This document shows positions 8,528 to 16,813 of a DNA stretch of 64,000 nucleotides, in pieces (the stretch's first letter is position 1; every line of letters starts with the position of its first letter). Origin of the DNA: an uncultured Sutterella sp. (GTDB lineage: Bacteria > Pseudomonadota > Gammaproteobacteria > Burkholderiales > Burkholderiaceae_F). Where the stretch lies: positions 1 to 64,000 of the forward strand of contig UQUM01000003.1 in NCBI GenBank assembly GCA_900544255.1, read 5' to 3'. A model generated the notes under the pieces. The model worked only from the letters and a program-made list of their open reading frames with translations, was not told the DNA's origin and ran no database searches. The translations under genes and the position numbers were made by a program.

Positions 8528-9442
8528 ATGTCGGACAGTTTTGCCAAAGTTATCTCGTTTGTTGTTTTCGTCATTTTGGGGTGGGTTCTGCGCCGCTTCG
8601 GCATTTTGAAGGCGGAAACCTTTCATGCAATCAGCGGCCTCGTGCTTTATGTGACGCTTCCCTGCGTCATCGCCAGTAATTTGAACGGCGTCAAAATCGA
8701 AGGCGAAATGCTGCTCATTGCTTTCTTCGGTTTTGCCACGAACCTGTTGTTCTTTATTTACGCCGTGTTGCTCACGTGGCGTATGAAAGACCGTGATCGG
8801 CGCGACTTTATCCGCATGAATATGGGCGGCTACTCCTGCGGCCCCTTTGCCGTGCCGTATGTGCAGGCGTTCTATCCGACGACGGGGATCCTCGCAACCT
8901 GTGTGTTCGATGTGGGAAACGTCCTGATGAGCGGCGGCGGAACCTACGCCATTTTGTCCGGCACGCGTGAGAAAACGTCGTTCTTGGGTTCGCTCAAAAT
9001 GATGGGGCAGAAACTCATCAAATCCGGGCCCTTGGTGAGTTTCACCTTCATGGTGGTGCTGGCGCTTTTGGGATTGAAACTTCCGGACGGCGTCATTACG
9101 GTGACGCAGGTGGGCGCAGCCGCCAACGGCATGCTCTGCATGATCATGATCGGCGAATCGATTGATCTTGCGATGAGCTGGGACAAATTCAAGATAGTGT
9201 CCCGCATCATTCTTTGCCGCCTGCTGCCCTGCATCGTCTTTGCGTGGTTTGCTTATAACTGCATGCCGGTCGAGGAAGAAATGAGAAAGGCCCTGGTGCT
9301 CACGTGCCTGGCGCCCATGCCGTCGATGAGTCTCATCTACACGGCACAGATGGGGTTGGATTTGGCGATGGCGGCGAACCTGAGTTCTCTTTGCGTGGCG
9401 GTGTCGGTAGCGGCGATTTCGATTGCGCTGATGATTATGTAG
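8528..9442 (+). CDS. AEC-family transporter (auxin efflux carrier-like permease)
   Basis: Inner-membrane permease of the auxin-efflux-carrier family, which in bacteria exports or exchanges organic acids such as malate/malonate. About ten hydrophobic helices are visible. The frame stays open upstream to 8339, but the ATG at 8528 is preferred: it has a GGTGAG ribosome binding site about 8 bp upstream, and the protein then begins directly with the first membrane helix (VISFVVFVILGWVLRRFGIL), as family members do. The upstream residues show no homology signal. Transcribed alone; the substrate is unknown. Confidence 0.85.
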   Translation: MSDSFAKVISFVVFVILGWVLRRFGILKAETFHAISGLVLYVTLPCVIASNLNGVKIEGEMLLIAFFGFATNLLFFIYAVLLTWRMKDRDRRDFIRMNMGGYSCGPFAVPYVQAFYPTTGILATCVFDVGNVLMSGGGTYAILSGTREKTSFLGSLKMMGQKLIKSGPLVSFTFMVVLALLGLKLPDGVITVTQVGAAANGMLCMIMIGESIDLAMSWDKFKIVSRIILCRLLPCIVFAWFAYNCMPVEEEMRKALVLTCLAPMPSMSLIYTAQMGLDLAMAANLSSLCVAVSVAAISIALMIM

Positions 9443-9467
9443 ACGGTTTTCGTCAGCAGAAAAAGAG

Positions 9468-9501
9468 AAGGCGGTCTCCATCGGCGACGGGGGACCGCCT
9501 T
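9468..9501 (+). terminator. Terminator-like hairpin after the AEC transporter
   Basis: Stem AAGGCGGTCTCC / GGGACCGCCTT. The trailing T run is weak, so it may act together with the hairpin at 9522. Confidence 0.5.
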
Positions 9502-9521
9502 GTCGTAGGGGGACAACGCAC

Positions 9522-9561
9522 AAAAAAGGCAGCACACCTACGCCGGGTGGCTGCCTTTTTG
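9522..9561. terminator. Bidirectional terminator between AEC transporter and purM
   Basis: Stem AAAAAGGCAGC (9523-9533) with GCTGCCTTTTT (9550-9560), flanked by A/T runs on both sides, so it serves both converging genes. Confidence 0.8.
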
Positions 9562-9579
9562 TTAGCAAGGGAAGAAAAA

Positions 9580-10608
9580 CTACTTCACGATGCAACCTGC
9601 TTCGCCTTCGGCGCGCGGTGTGATGCGGCCGATGGTGTAGACGGTTTCGCCTTCGGCTTCAAGCGCAGCCTTCGCCTTCTCGGCGTCTTCGGCGGCGACG
9701 ATGACGGCCATGCCGATGCCGTTATTAAAGACACGGTGCATTTCGTGATCTTCGATGTTGCCCTTTTCTTGGAGCCAATCAAAGATCGCAGGACGCTTCC
9801 AAGAACCGGCGTCGATTTCGCACTTCACGGCATCCGGCAGCACGCGCGGAATATTTTCCACGAGACCGCCCCCGGTGATGTGCGCCATCCCCTTGATGGT
9901 CACTTTCTTCATGGCGGCGAGCACCTGCTTGACGTAGATGCGGGTGGGTTCCATCGCGCGGTCGGCGAGCGTGGCGCCGTCAAAAGGCATGTTCCAGTCG
10001 GCGCCCGCGACTTCCACCACCTTGCGGATCAAGGAGAAACCGTTGGAGTGGGGGCCTGAAGACGCAAGCCCCAGCACCACGTCGCCCGGCTTAATGGACT
10101 TTCCGTCGATGATGTCGTCTTTTTCCACGATACCCACGGCAAAGCCCGCAAGGTCATATTCGCCCGCGGGGTACATTCCCGGCATTTCCGCCGTTTCGCC
10201 GCCGATCAAGGCGCAACCCGCGAGTTCGCAGCCGTGGGCGATGCCCTTGACGACGCGTTCGGCCGTCGCAACGTCCAACTTGCCGCAACCGAAGTAGTCG
10301 AGGAAAAAGACGGATTTGGCGCCCTGAACGAGAATGTCGTTCACGCTCATCGCGACCAAGTCCTGCCCCACGGTATCGTGGCGGCCAAGCTTAAAGGCGA
10401 GCATGAGTTTCGTGCCCACGCCGTCGGTGCCTGAGACGAGCACCGGATTTTTGTAGTCCTTGCTGATTTCAAAAAGGGCGCCGAAGCCGCCGATGCCGTT
10501 TAAGACACCCGGAATCAGCGTGCGCTTTGCGGCGGGCTTAATGCGTTCGACGAGTTCGTCACCGGCTTCGATTGAAACACCGGCACCGGCATAAGACAAT
10601 TGGGTCAT
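9580..10608 (-). CDS. purM: Phosphoribosylformylglycinamidine cyclo-ligase (AIR synthetase)
   Basis: Fifth step of de novo purine synthesis: ATP-dependent closure of FGAM to aminoimidazole ribotide in the cytoplasm. The protein begins [17 protein letters not shown] and shows the PurM signatures [24 protein letters not shown] and [13 protein letters not shown]. Length 342 aa is typical. It is transcribed alone, divergent from hda, a common arrangement in Betaproteobacteria. Confidence 0.96.
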   Translation of the reverse strand: MTQLSYAGAGVSIEAGDELVERIKPAAKRTLIPGVLNGIGGFGALFEISKDYKNPVLVSGTDGVGTKLMLAFKLGRHDTVGQDLVAMSVNDILVQGAKSVFFLDYFGCGKLDVATAERVVKGIAHGCELAGCALIGGETAEMPGMYPAGEYDLAGFAVGIVEKDDIIDGKSIKPGDVVLGLASSGPHSNGFSLIRKVVEVAGADWNMPFDGATLADRAMEPTRIYVKQVLAAMKKVTIKGMAHITGGGLVENIPRVLPDAVKCEIDAGSWKRPAIFDWLQEKGNIEDHEMHRVFNNGIGMAVIVAAEDAEKAKAALEAEGETVYTIGRITPRAEGEAGCIVK

Positions 10609-10765
10609 GGCAGGTAAAAATCTTCTGAAGGGAAATAGGGGAATCAGGGGAAGACGCGCTACACTTCGCCGCGCGTCTCGCAGCCGACCTTAAGCTTAGA
10701 ATTTTAGCGGAAAGACGGTTTACGGACGTTTCCGTTTTCTACATCGTTATAGGTATTTCCACCGC

Positions 10766-11437
10766 GTGGCTTTTGAACAGTTGGCACTCCCTTTAGTCGA
10801 GCCTGAAGCGCCGACGCTTGAAAACTTCGTTCCCGTGGGGAACGAAGAAGCGGTTGTTGCGCTAAAAAAATGCCGCGCAGGCGAAGGGCCTCAGTTCATC
10901 TGCCTTTGGGGGCCGTCGGGAAGCGGCCGTTCGCATTTATTGCGTTCGCTCACCCCTTGTCAGACGCGGCGCGTGCCGGAATTTGACGACGCGGTGTCGC
11001 TTTACACGGCGGACAACGTGGATAAATTGGACGCAGAGGATTGGGAGAACCTCTTCATTCTTATGAACGAAGTGAGGTCGCACCCTGGGACGCGCCTTGT
11101 GACGGCGACCGGAAAACCGCCCCAGCAGATGACGGACGTGCGGGTCGACGTGACGAGCCGCCTTTCCTGGGGGCTTGTGTTTGAGATCCACCGGTTGCCC
11201 GCCAAAGAAGCGCTCGCCGAATTCGTGCGGCGCTGCACGGCGCGCGGGATTGACCTGCGCCCCGAAGTGATTCATTGGATTGAAACGTACTGCCCCAGGG
11301 ACATGAAAATCCTTGTGCGTTTACTAAACGCCATCGATACGTACGCACTGCAGTTAAAGCGCCGCGTGACGGTCGCCCTTCTGCAGGAGCGGCTTTTTGC
11401 GGACGGAACCCGTTTTAATAAGGATGTGTTTCAGTGA
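10766..11437 (+). CDS. hda: DnaA regulatory inactivator Hda
   Basis: DnaA-related AAA+ protein that, with the DNA clamp, promotes ATP-DnaA hydrolysis after initiation. The N-terminus QLALPL is the usual clamp-binding motif. A modified P-loop GPSGSGRSHLL lies near residues 50-60, as in Hda homologues. Length 223 aa fits. It starts with GTG. The next gene begins within its stop codon (4-bp overlap). Confidence 0.9.
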   Translation: MAFEQLALPLVEPEAPTLENFVPVGNEEAVVALKKCRAGEGPQFICLWGPSGSGRSHLLRSLTPCQTRRVPEFDDAVSLYTADNVDKLDAEDWENLFILMNEVRSHPGTRLVTATGKPPQQMTDVRVDVTSRLSWGLVFEIHRLPAKEALAEFVRRCTARGIDLRPEVIHWIETYCPRDMKILVRLLNAIDTYALQLKRRVTVALLQERLFADGTRFNKDVFQ

Positions 11438-12186
11438 AGCTCGCGGTATTTGATTTGGACCACACGTTGGTCGCCATGGACACCAATGAAGCCTGGCTGC
11501 GGTGGCTCGCGGCGAATTCCGGGCTGCGCGTGGAACCGTTTTACGCCGATATGGTGCGATTCGGGCGTGAGTACGACGAAGGACGCCTTGATATCGACGA
11601 ATTCATGGCGTATCAGCTGGGGATTCTCGCTAAATTCCGCCGTCCCTTTTTGGATAAGGTGCTCGCGTCCTTCGTAAAGGATTGGATGGCAGCGTGTCTG
11701 CCCGTGCGTTCCGTGGAACTCGTGAAGCGCCACCGGGCCGCGGGCGACGTTCTCGTTCTCTGCACGGCGACTTACAGCTACGTGAGCAGTCCCGTGGGGG
11801 CGTTGTTCGGCATTGAAAATAACCTCGCGTGCGTCGCTGAGACGGATGCCGACGGTCATTTCACGGGGCGGCTTGTGGACGGAACGAGTTACGGTCCCGC
11901 AAAAGTCGAGCGCCTCAAGGCGTTTTTGGCGACGCCCGCCGCCCGAGGACTTACCGCGAAAGACGTCGTCTTTTATTCAGATTCGGCGGTTGATCTGCCG
12001 ATGTTTCGATTTACCGAAGCCCAGGGCGGCACGTGCGTCGCCGTCAACGCTTCGCCTGATTTGGCCCGAGAGGCCAAGAAGCAGGGCTGGCTTGAAATAA
12101 CGAACTACGATAAGGCAGAAGAGCGAAAAGCGCTTTTCCCCGAAGCCGGCTTGAAGCTTTTCCCGGAGATTTTCCATCATGTTTGA
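11434..12186 (+). CDS. HAD-superfamily phosphatase, subfamily IB (SerB/CicA-like)
   Basis: Cytoplasmic phosphatase with HAD motif I DLDHTLV at residues 5-11 (nucleophile and acid/base Asp), a motif II Ser/Thr in LCTATYSY, and motif III/IV around SDSAVDLPMF. The 250-aa length and order resemble HAD-IB enzymes related to phosphoserine phosphatase; the true substrate is unknown. It starts with GTG, overlapping hda by 4 bp, and its end overlaps pcnB by 8 bp, so hda-HAD-pcnB-folK form one transcription unit. Confidence 0.85.
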   Translation: MKLAVFDLDHTLVAMDTNEAWLRWLAANSGLRVEPFYADMVRFGREYDEGRLDIDEFMAYQLGILAKFRRPFLDKVLASFVKDWMAACLPVRSVELVKRHRAAGDVLVLCTATYSYVSSPVGALFGIENNLACVAETDADGHFTGRLVDGTSYGPAKVERLKAFLATPAARGLTAKDVVFYSDSAVDLPMFRFTEAQGGTCVAVNASPDLAREAKKQGWLEITNYDKAEERKALFPEAGLKLFPEIFHHV

Positions 12187-14317
12187 CCGCATCAAGCGCG
12201 CGGTGGCCGATTTTTTGAGCGGCCCCGACACCTCTCGCAATAAGATTCCGGTGGTGATCGGCCCTAAAACCCACGGCATCGACCCCAAGATGGTGCCCTA
12301 CAGTGCCCGAAAGACCTGCGAACTTCTGCAGGAGCGGGGGTTTAAGGCCTACGTCGTCGGGGGGGCCGTACGTGACCTTTTGATTGGGGCGACGCCGAAA
12401 GACTTTGACGTTGCGACTGATGCGACGCCGCAGCAGGTGAAGAAAATCCAGCGGCGCGCCTACATCATCGGCAAGCGTTTCCGTTTGGTGCACGTCGTTT
12501 ACGGCGAAGAAATCATTGAGTGTTCGACGTTTCGGGCGCTTGATGCTGAAGGGGTGAGAAAAGATCAGGACGGGCGCGTCATCAGCGACAACGTCTTCGG
12601 CGAAATGTGGGAAGACGCCGCGCGTCGCGACTTTACGGTAAACGCCATGTATTACGATCCGGTGAGCGAAGAAATCTTCGACTATCACCACGGATTTGAA
12701 GACATTGCCCGCAAACGCATCCGCATGATCGGAGATCCGACGGAGCGCTATCGCGAGGATCCGGTGCGGATGATGCGTGCCGTGCGCATCGCCGCGAAGT
12801 TGGGTTTTAAAATGGAAGCGGCCACGGAGCGCGCCATCCCCAAAATGGCGGGGCTTCTTGAAAACGTACCGGCCGCGCGCCTTTTTGACGAAATGATGAA
12901 GCTCTTTACGAGCGGTCACGCCGAAGAATGTTTGGTGAGTCTCAGAAAGGAGGGGCTCCATCGGGCGTTGCTTCCGATGTTGGACGTCATTTTGTCTGAG
13001 CCCGAAGGGGAAAAGTTCCTCATGCTCGCCTTAAAGCGCACGGATGAACGCATTGCCGTGGGTAAGAAGATTTCCCCCGCCTTCATGTTCTGCACGCTTT
13101 TATGGCCGCAGGTCGTGAAGCGTTGGGAACACTACGAAACCAAACGCGAAATGCCGCGCGCGAACGCACTTTTTGCCGCGGCCGACGACGTGATTGCGAC
13201 GCAGTGCTGTCGGCTGGCGATTCAAAACCGGTTCGTTGCCGACATGAAGATGATCTGGATGATGCAGCTGCGGTTTGAACGCCGTACGGGGAAGAATCCC
13301 TTTACGCTCATTGATCATCCGAAATATCGGGCAGCGTACGACTTCATGTTGTTGCGCTCGCTTTTGGGACACGTGCCTGCGGAACTTGTCACATGGTGGG
13401 AAACGTTTGTGGCAGCGGATCCGAAAGAGCGGCGCAATATGGTGTTTGCGGCGCAGGCCGAAGCCCGCCGTACCGGGGACGCTGCGCGGGAAGGTCGCCT
13501 CCGGAAGTCGGACGCCGACGTAGCCGAATCCTTGGCGCGCGATGTGGAAGACGCGGAAAACGAACGGCGTCATAAGCGGGGCGGCCGCCGTCGCCGCAGT
13601 CGCGACGAGGCGTCCGTTGAAACCGCGGTGAGCCGCTTTGATGAAGCGGTGCCCGAAGCTGCGGACGAACCCGTCGTTCCGTCGGTTGATGCGGCGCCGG
13701 ACGTTTCCGCTCCCGCTTCGAATGAACACCTCGTGCCCACGGCGACGGGGGAAACGTTGGTGCAGGTGGAGACGAAACCGGTCGCGGTAAGCGAATCGGC
13801 AGCGACCGCTGAAACGAAGAAACCGGTGCGCCGCCGTAAGACGGTAAAGACTGAGGAGGCGGTTGCCGAATCTGTTGGGCTCGCCCCCGCGGTTGAGGCG
13901 CCGGCAGACGTTCCTGCGGAAGAAGAAAAGAAGCCCGTGCGCCGTCGTAAGACCGTAAAGAAGGCGACGCCTGACGTGGCGGCAGAAACGCCGGCGGTCG
14001 AAGAAATGGAGGAAGCGCCGGTCAAGAAAACACGTCGTCGTAAGGCCGCGGAACCGGCAGCGGACGAAACGGTTGCCCAAGCGCCTGCGGCGGAAACGAA
14101 GCCAAAGCGTACCCGTCGGACGAAAAAGGCGGAAGCTGTTGATGCGCCGGCAATTGAGAAAGAGGCGACGGCAGCGAAGCTGAAGCGCCGCCGTACGGTA
14201 AAGAAAGCAGAAACCGCCGCCGGAGAAACGGAAGTCGCAGCGTCCAAGAAGCGTACGGTTCGCCGTAAGAAGACGGCAGAGGAAGCCCCGAAAACGGAGC
14301 CGGAGGCGTCCGAATGA
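12179..14317 (+). CDS. pcnB: Poly(A) polymerase I with a long charged C-terminal tail
   Basis: Adds 3' poly(A) to RNA and so marks it for decay. The nucleotidyltransferase domain has VVGGAVRDLLIG (about 59-70) and the DFDVATDA metal-binding motif, followed by the RNA-binding domain to about residue 430. The final 260 or so residues are low complexity, with at least five imperfect repeats of a basic block (KKPVRRRKTVK and relatives) separated by acidic/alanine-rich spacers. PcnB orthologues are usually 450-500 aa, so this tail is unusual. It overlaps the HAD gene by 8 bp and folK by 4 bp. Confidence 0.92.
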   Translation: MFDRIKRAVADFLSGPDTSRNKIPVVIGPKTHGIDPKMVPYSARKTCELLQERGFKAYVVGGAVRDLLIGATPKDFDVATDATPQQVKKIQRRAYIIGKRFRLVHVVYGEEIIECSTFRALDAEGVRKDQDGRVISDNVFGEMWEDAARRDFTVNAMYYDPVSEEIFDYHHGFEDIARKRIRMIGDPTERYREDPVRMMRAVRIAAKLGFKMEAATERAIPKMAGLLENVPAARLFDEMMKLFTSGHAEECLVSLRKEGLHRALLPMLDVILSEPEGEKFLMLALKRTDERIAVGKKISPAFMFCTLLWPQVVKRWEHYETKREMPRANALFAAADDVIATQCCRLAIQNRFVADMKMIWMMQLRFERRTGKNPFTLIDHPKYRAAYDFMLLRSLLGHVPAELVTWWETFVAADPKERRNMVFAAQAEARRTGDAAREGRLRKSDADVAESLARDVEDAENERRHKRGGRRRRSRDEASVETAVSRFDEAVPEAADEPVVPSVDAAPDVSAPASNEHLVPTATGETLVQVETKPVAVSESAATAETKKPVRRRKTVKTEEAVAESVGLAPAVEAPADVPAEEEKKPVRRRKTVKKATPDVAAETPAVEEMEEAPVKKTRRRKAAEPAADETVAQAPAAETKPKRTRRTKKAEAVDAPAIEKEATAAKLKRRRTVKKAETAAGETEVAASKKRTVRRKKTAEEAPKTEPEASE

Positions 14318-14793
14318 CGAAAGCGTACGTAGCGTTGGGAGCAAATTTGGGCCATCCTCAGGAGGCGCTGCAGGCGGCTTTGGAGGATCTCCGTCAAACG
14401 GCGGGCGTCGGCGTGACGGCGGTGTCGTCTTTTTACCGGACGGCACCGGTGGAATCGTCGGGGCCCGACTATGTGAACGCCGTTGCCGAAGTGGAAACGA
14501 CGCTTGCGGCGTCGGAACTTCTGCATGTTTTGCAGCGGATCGAAAACGCGCACGGGCGCGTGCGGCCGGCGGGCGTCGTGAATGCACCGAGAACGTTGGA
14601 TTTGGATCTGCTCCTTTTTGGAAAGGACACCGTGGCGACGCCGGAACTAACGGTGCCGCATCCTCGGATGCACCTGCGGGCGTTTGTGTTGGTGCCGCTT
14701 TTGGAAATCGCACCGGACGCGGTGATTCCGGGATTGGGCGCCGCCCGGGACTACGTGGCGGCAACCGCTGATCAAGCGATTCAAAAAATTTAG
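14314..14793 (+). CDS. folK: 6-hydroxymethyl-7,8-dihydropterin pyrophosphokinase (HPPK)
   Basis: Folate pathway enzyme that transfers pyrophosphate from ATP to hydroxymethyl-dihydropterin. Typical HPPK features are YVALGANLGHP at the N-terminus, RTAPVESSGPDYVNAV, and the metal-binding DLDLLLFG near residues 92-99. The length (159 aa) is normal. Its ATG overlaps the pcnB stop, a neighbourhood conserved in many beta- and gammaproteobacteria. Confidence 0.95.
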   Translation: MTKAYVALGANLGHPQEALQAALEDLRQTAGVGVTAVSSFYRTAPVESSGPDYVNAVAEVETTLAASELLHVLQRIENAHGRVRPAGVVNAPRTLDLDLLLFGKDTVATPELTVPHPRMHLRAFVLVPLLEIAPDAVIPGLGAARDYVAATADQAIQKI

Positions 14794-14802
14794 AAATAGG
14801 AG

Positions 14803-14823
14803 CGCCGGTTCACAAAGCCGGCG
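14803..14823 (+). other. Hairpin between folK and the DUF486 gene
   Basis: CGCCGG (14803-14808) pairs with CCGGCG (14818-14823). There is no T tract, so it is more likely an mRNA structure than a terminator. Confidence 0.35.
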
Positions 14824-14831
14824 TTAGTCGT

Positions 14832-15200
14832 ATGGGCTTTTTGTCTCACGTTCCGGTCGTCGTTCAGACGGCCTTTTTGTTGGTGCTCTCCAACTGCTTT
14901 ATGACGTTTGCCTGGTATGGGCATCTGCGTTTTTTGTCGGACAAGGCGTGGTACGTCGCGGCCGTGGTGAGTTGGTCGATTGCGCTTTTTGAGTACCTTC
15001 TGCAGGTGCCTGCCAACCGCATCGGGTACGGAGAACTGTCGCTCGCACAGCTCAAAATTCTGCAGGAAGTCATCACGTTGACGGTTTTTATTCCGTTTTC
15101 GCTCTTTTTCATGAAGGAAAGCTTCAAGTGGGACTATGTGTGGGCCGGGCTCTGCATGGTGGGGGCGGTGTACTTTATGTTCCGGTCGCACGGCGTCTGA
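14832..15200 (+). CDS. DUF486/DMT-like small membrane protein
   Basis: A 122-aa inner-membrane protein with four hydrophobic helices. The block FMTFAWYGHLRF and the central LLQVPANRIGYGELSLAQLKILQE are signatures of the DUF486 family (COG3169), related to drug/metabolite transporters. No substrate is known. It lies 38 bp after folK and is probably the last gene of that operon. Confidence 0.85.
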   Translation: MGFLSHVPVVVQTAFLLVLSNCFMTFAWYGHLRFLSDKAWYVAAVVSWSIALFEYLLQVPANRIGYGELSLAQLKILQEVITLTVFIPFSLFFMKESFKWDYVWAGLCMVGAVYFMFRSHGV

Positions 15201-15569
15201 TGACGCGAACTCCGTGCGAAAAAGCAAAAAGAAAGGCGTTTGGCCAAAAGTCTCCGAGCGTGACGCCTGCTTCAGCGGGGAGGCAGGGGAACGTCTGATT
15301 GTACTATGGCCGGATTGGCAATCTGACGGCGGCGATGGCGAAGGACAGGGACGGCATCCTCTGCCAGACCCTTAATTTCCGCCTGTTGCCGGGGATGGGG
15401 GCGGCGGATCTGCCGCAGCTTTTGAAGCGCCATGGGGGACTGACGCTTTCGATCGAAGCAGCGATTGTCATGTCGTCGCTGGATCGGGCTCGGATGTGTT
15501 CTGAAGGCATGGCGGCGGTTCTCAACGCGGACGGCGACCCCTGAGTCGGAAATTTTGCTCAGACGGCAT
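15201..15569. other. Intergenic region without a recognised gene
   Basis: About 370 bp between the DUF486 gene and the tRNA-Leu promoter. A short open frame on the + strand (15299-15544, 81 codons) has no recognisable domain, no clear ribosome binding site, and an opposing open frame of similar length. I see no RNA family signature here. Confidence 0.4.
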
Positions 15570-15597
15570 TTGCAAAAATCAATAAGATCGGTAATAA
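15570..15597 (+). promoter_or_regulatory. Putative sigma-70 promoter of tRNA-Leu
   Basis: TTGCAA and TAATAA separated by 16 bp, ending 12 bp before the tRNA 5' end. Confidence 0.5.
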
Positions 15598-15609
15598 TGC
15601 CGTCCTTCG

Positions 15610-15693
15610 CCCGGATGGCGGAATGGTAGACGCAGGGGACTCAAAATCCCCCGCCTAAACAGCGTGAGAGTTCGAGTCTCTCTCCGGGCACCA
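15610..15693 (+). tRNA. tRNA-Leu (anticodon CAA)
   Basis: A class II tRNA of 84 nt including an encoded CCA. The acceptor stem GCCCGGA pairs with the 3' strand before ACCA. The anticodon stem GGGGA/TCCCC encloses loop CTCAAAA, giving anticodon CAA (reads UUG). A long variable arm and the TTCGAGT T-loop are visible. Confidence 0.96.
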
Positions 15694-15702
15694 GATTCCG
15701 AG

Positions 15703-15739
15703 AAAAGCCGTTAAAACCAGTAGGTTTTGACGGCTTTTT
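15703..15739. terminator. Strong terminator after tRNA-Leu, also facing dus
   Basis: A 16-bp stem (15703-15718 with 15723-15738, one G-T pair), a 4-nt loop and a T run. It can also terminate the converging dus transcript. Confidence 0.9.
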
Positions 15740-15793
15740 ATTAATATTCGCTTGAGAAGCCGGGGATTAAGCCTTTGGCGAAGGCGGGAGCAG

Positions 15794-16813
15794 TCATAGC
15801 GGCTTATGCCAGCCGAAGGCTGCCTCGTTTCTCAACGGCAGTTCATCATTCAGCCGCTGAACCGCAGCGTTGTAGTCCGCACCGTTCTTGGCTTTAAAAA
15901 TCGCCTTCACGTGCTTTTCAGCCCCGTCAAACAAAAACTGCTGGAAGAACCAGTATTCCTTCATGCGCATCAGGGAGTTTTTGTAGCTTTGAAAAGCGTC
16001 TGTGAATTCGGCGAGCAGCGTTTCCATAAAGTCGAAAATCTCGTCGCGTGAGGCGGCGGCGCCTCCTTTCATTTTGCGAAAGAGCGCGGGATCGGCGATG
16101 AGGGCGCGCCCCACCATAATTTCTTCGGCCCTCGGAAATTCACGGGCTTTCATTCGGATATCGTCCGTCGTCACGAGGTCGCCGTTGATGCCGAGCGGGA
16201 GCGTGAGGCCGTCGTACTCGTCGCGCAGAATCGACCAGCGGGCGTCCCCTTTGTAGAAATCCGTTTTCAAGCGCGGATGCACGATGAGGCGCTTGATGGG
16301 ATGGCGGTTATAGAGGCGGACGAGATCGGCAAATTCGTAAGTTTCGCTCCAGCCGAGGCGCGTTTTGACCGTGACGGGAACGTCGCTGCCGAGTGCGGTG
16401 AAAACGTCGTCAAAGAAGGTATCCAATTCCGTGGGGGTGCGCAGGAAGCCCGAACCCTTGCCTTTGGCAACCACGGTACCGGCGGGGCAGCCGAGATTGA
16501 GATTGACTTCGCCGTAGCCCATCGTGAGCAGCGCTTTCGTTGCCCAGCAGAAGTCTTCGGCGCGGCGCGTCAGAAGCTGCGGCACGACGGTGAGTCCCGT
16601 GTTGGCTTCAACCCCGACGTCTTTTAACTGACGATCGGTAAATTTGGGTTCGCGCGTGGGGGTGACAAACGGCGTGTAGTACGCATCGGCGCCGCCGAAG
16701 AATCGGTGGTGCAACCGACGCCACACGGGCCCGGTGAGGCCCTCCATCGGGGCAACGGTGAGTCGGTAGGAAAGGGAAGTCACGAAAAAATAAGAAGAGA
16801 AACTCAAGACCAC
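15794..16813 (-). CDS. tRNA-dihydrouridine synthase family protein (DusC-like)
   Basis: FMN-dependent reductase that converts uridine to dihydrouridine in tRNA. APMEGLTGPVWR near residues 21-32, the NLNLGCPAG block with downstream K-G-K-G-S-G, and the IGINGD-type motif (LGINGDLVT) identify the Dus family. The Leu-Gly-Cys-Pro segment contains the catalytic cysteine. Sequence style suggests DusC, but subfamily is not certain. The start is probably GTG at 16813 or GTG at 16783; neither has a strong ribosome binding site. It overlaps the end of the upstream metallohydrolase by 10 bp, so the two are likely co-transcribed. Confidence 0.85.
   Translation of the reverse strand: MVLSFSSYFFVTSLSYRLTVAPMEGLTGPVWRRLHHRFFGGADAYYTPFVTPTREPKFTDRQLKDVGVEANTGLTVVPQLLTRRAEDFCWATKALLTMGYGEVNLNLGCPAGTVVAKGKGSGFLRTPTELDTFFDDVFTALGSDVPVTVKTRLGWSETYEFADLVRLYNRHPIKRLIVHPRLKTDFYKGDARWSILRDEYDGLTLPLGINGDLVTTDDIRMKAREFPRAEEIMVGRALIADPALFRKMKGGAAASRDEIFDFMETLLAEFTDAFQSYKNSLMRMKEYWFFQQFLFDGAEKHVKAIFKAKNGADYNAAVQRLNDELPLRNEAAFGWHKPL

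Noticed and set aside
10609..10765. A purine riboswitch between purM and hda
   Set aside because: I see no purine aptamer core or regulated hairpin; only a short divergent promoter region.
13100..14764. A 554-codon open frame antisense to pcnB
   Set aside because: It is the Arg-rich mirror of the pcnB tail produced by biased codon use; no start signal or domain, while pcnB itself is certain.
15299..15544. An 81-codon ORF between the DUF486 gene and tRNA-Leu
   Set aside because: No ribosome binding site or domain, and the opposite strand is equally open.
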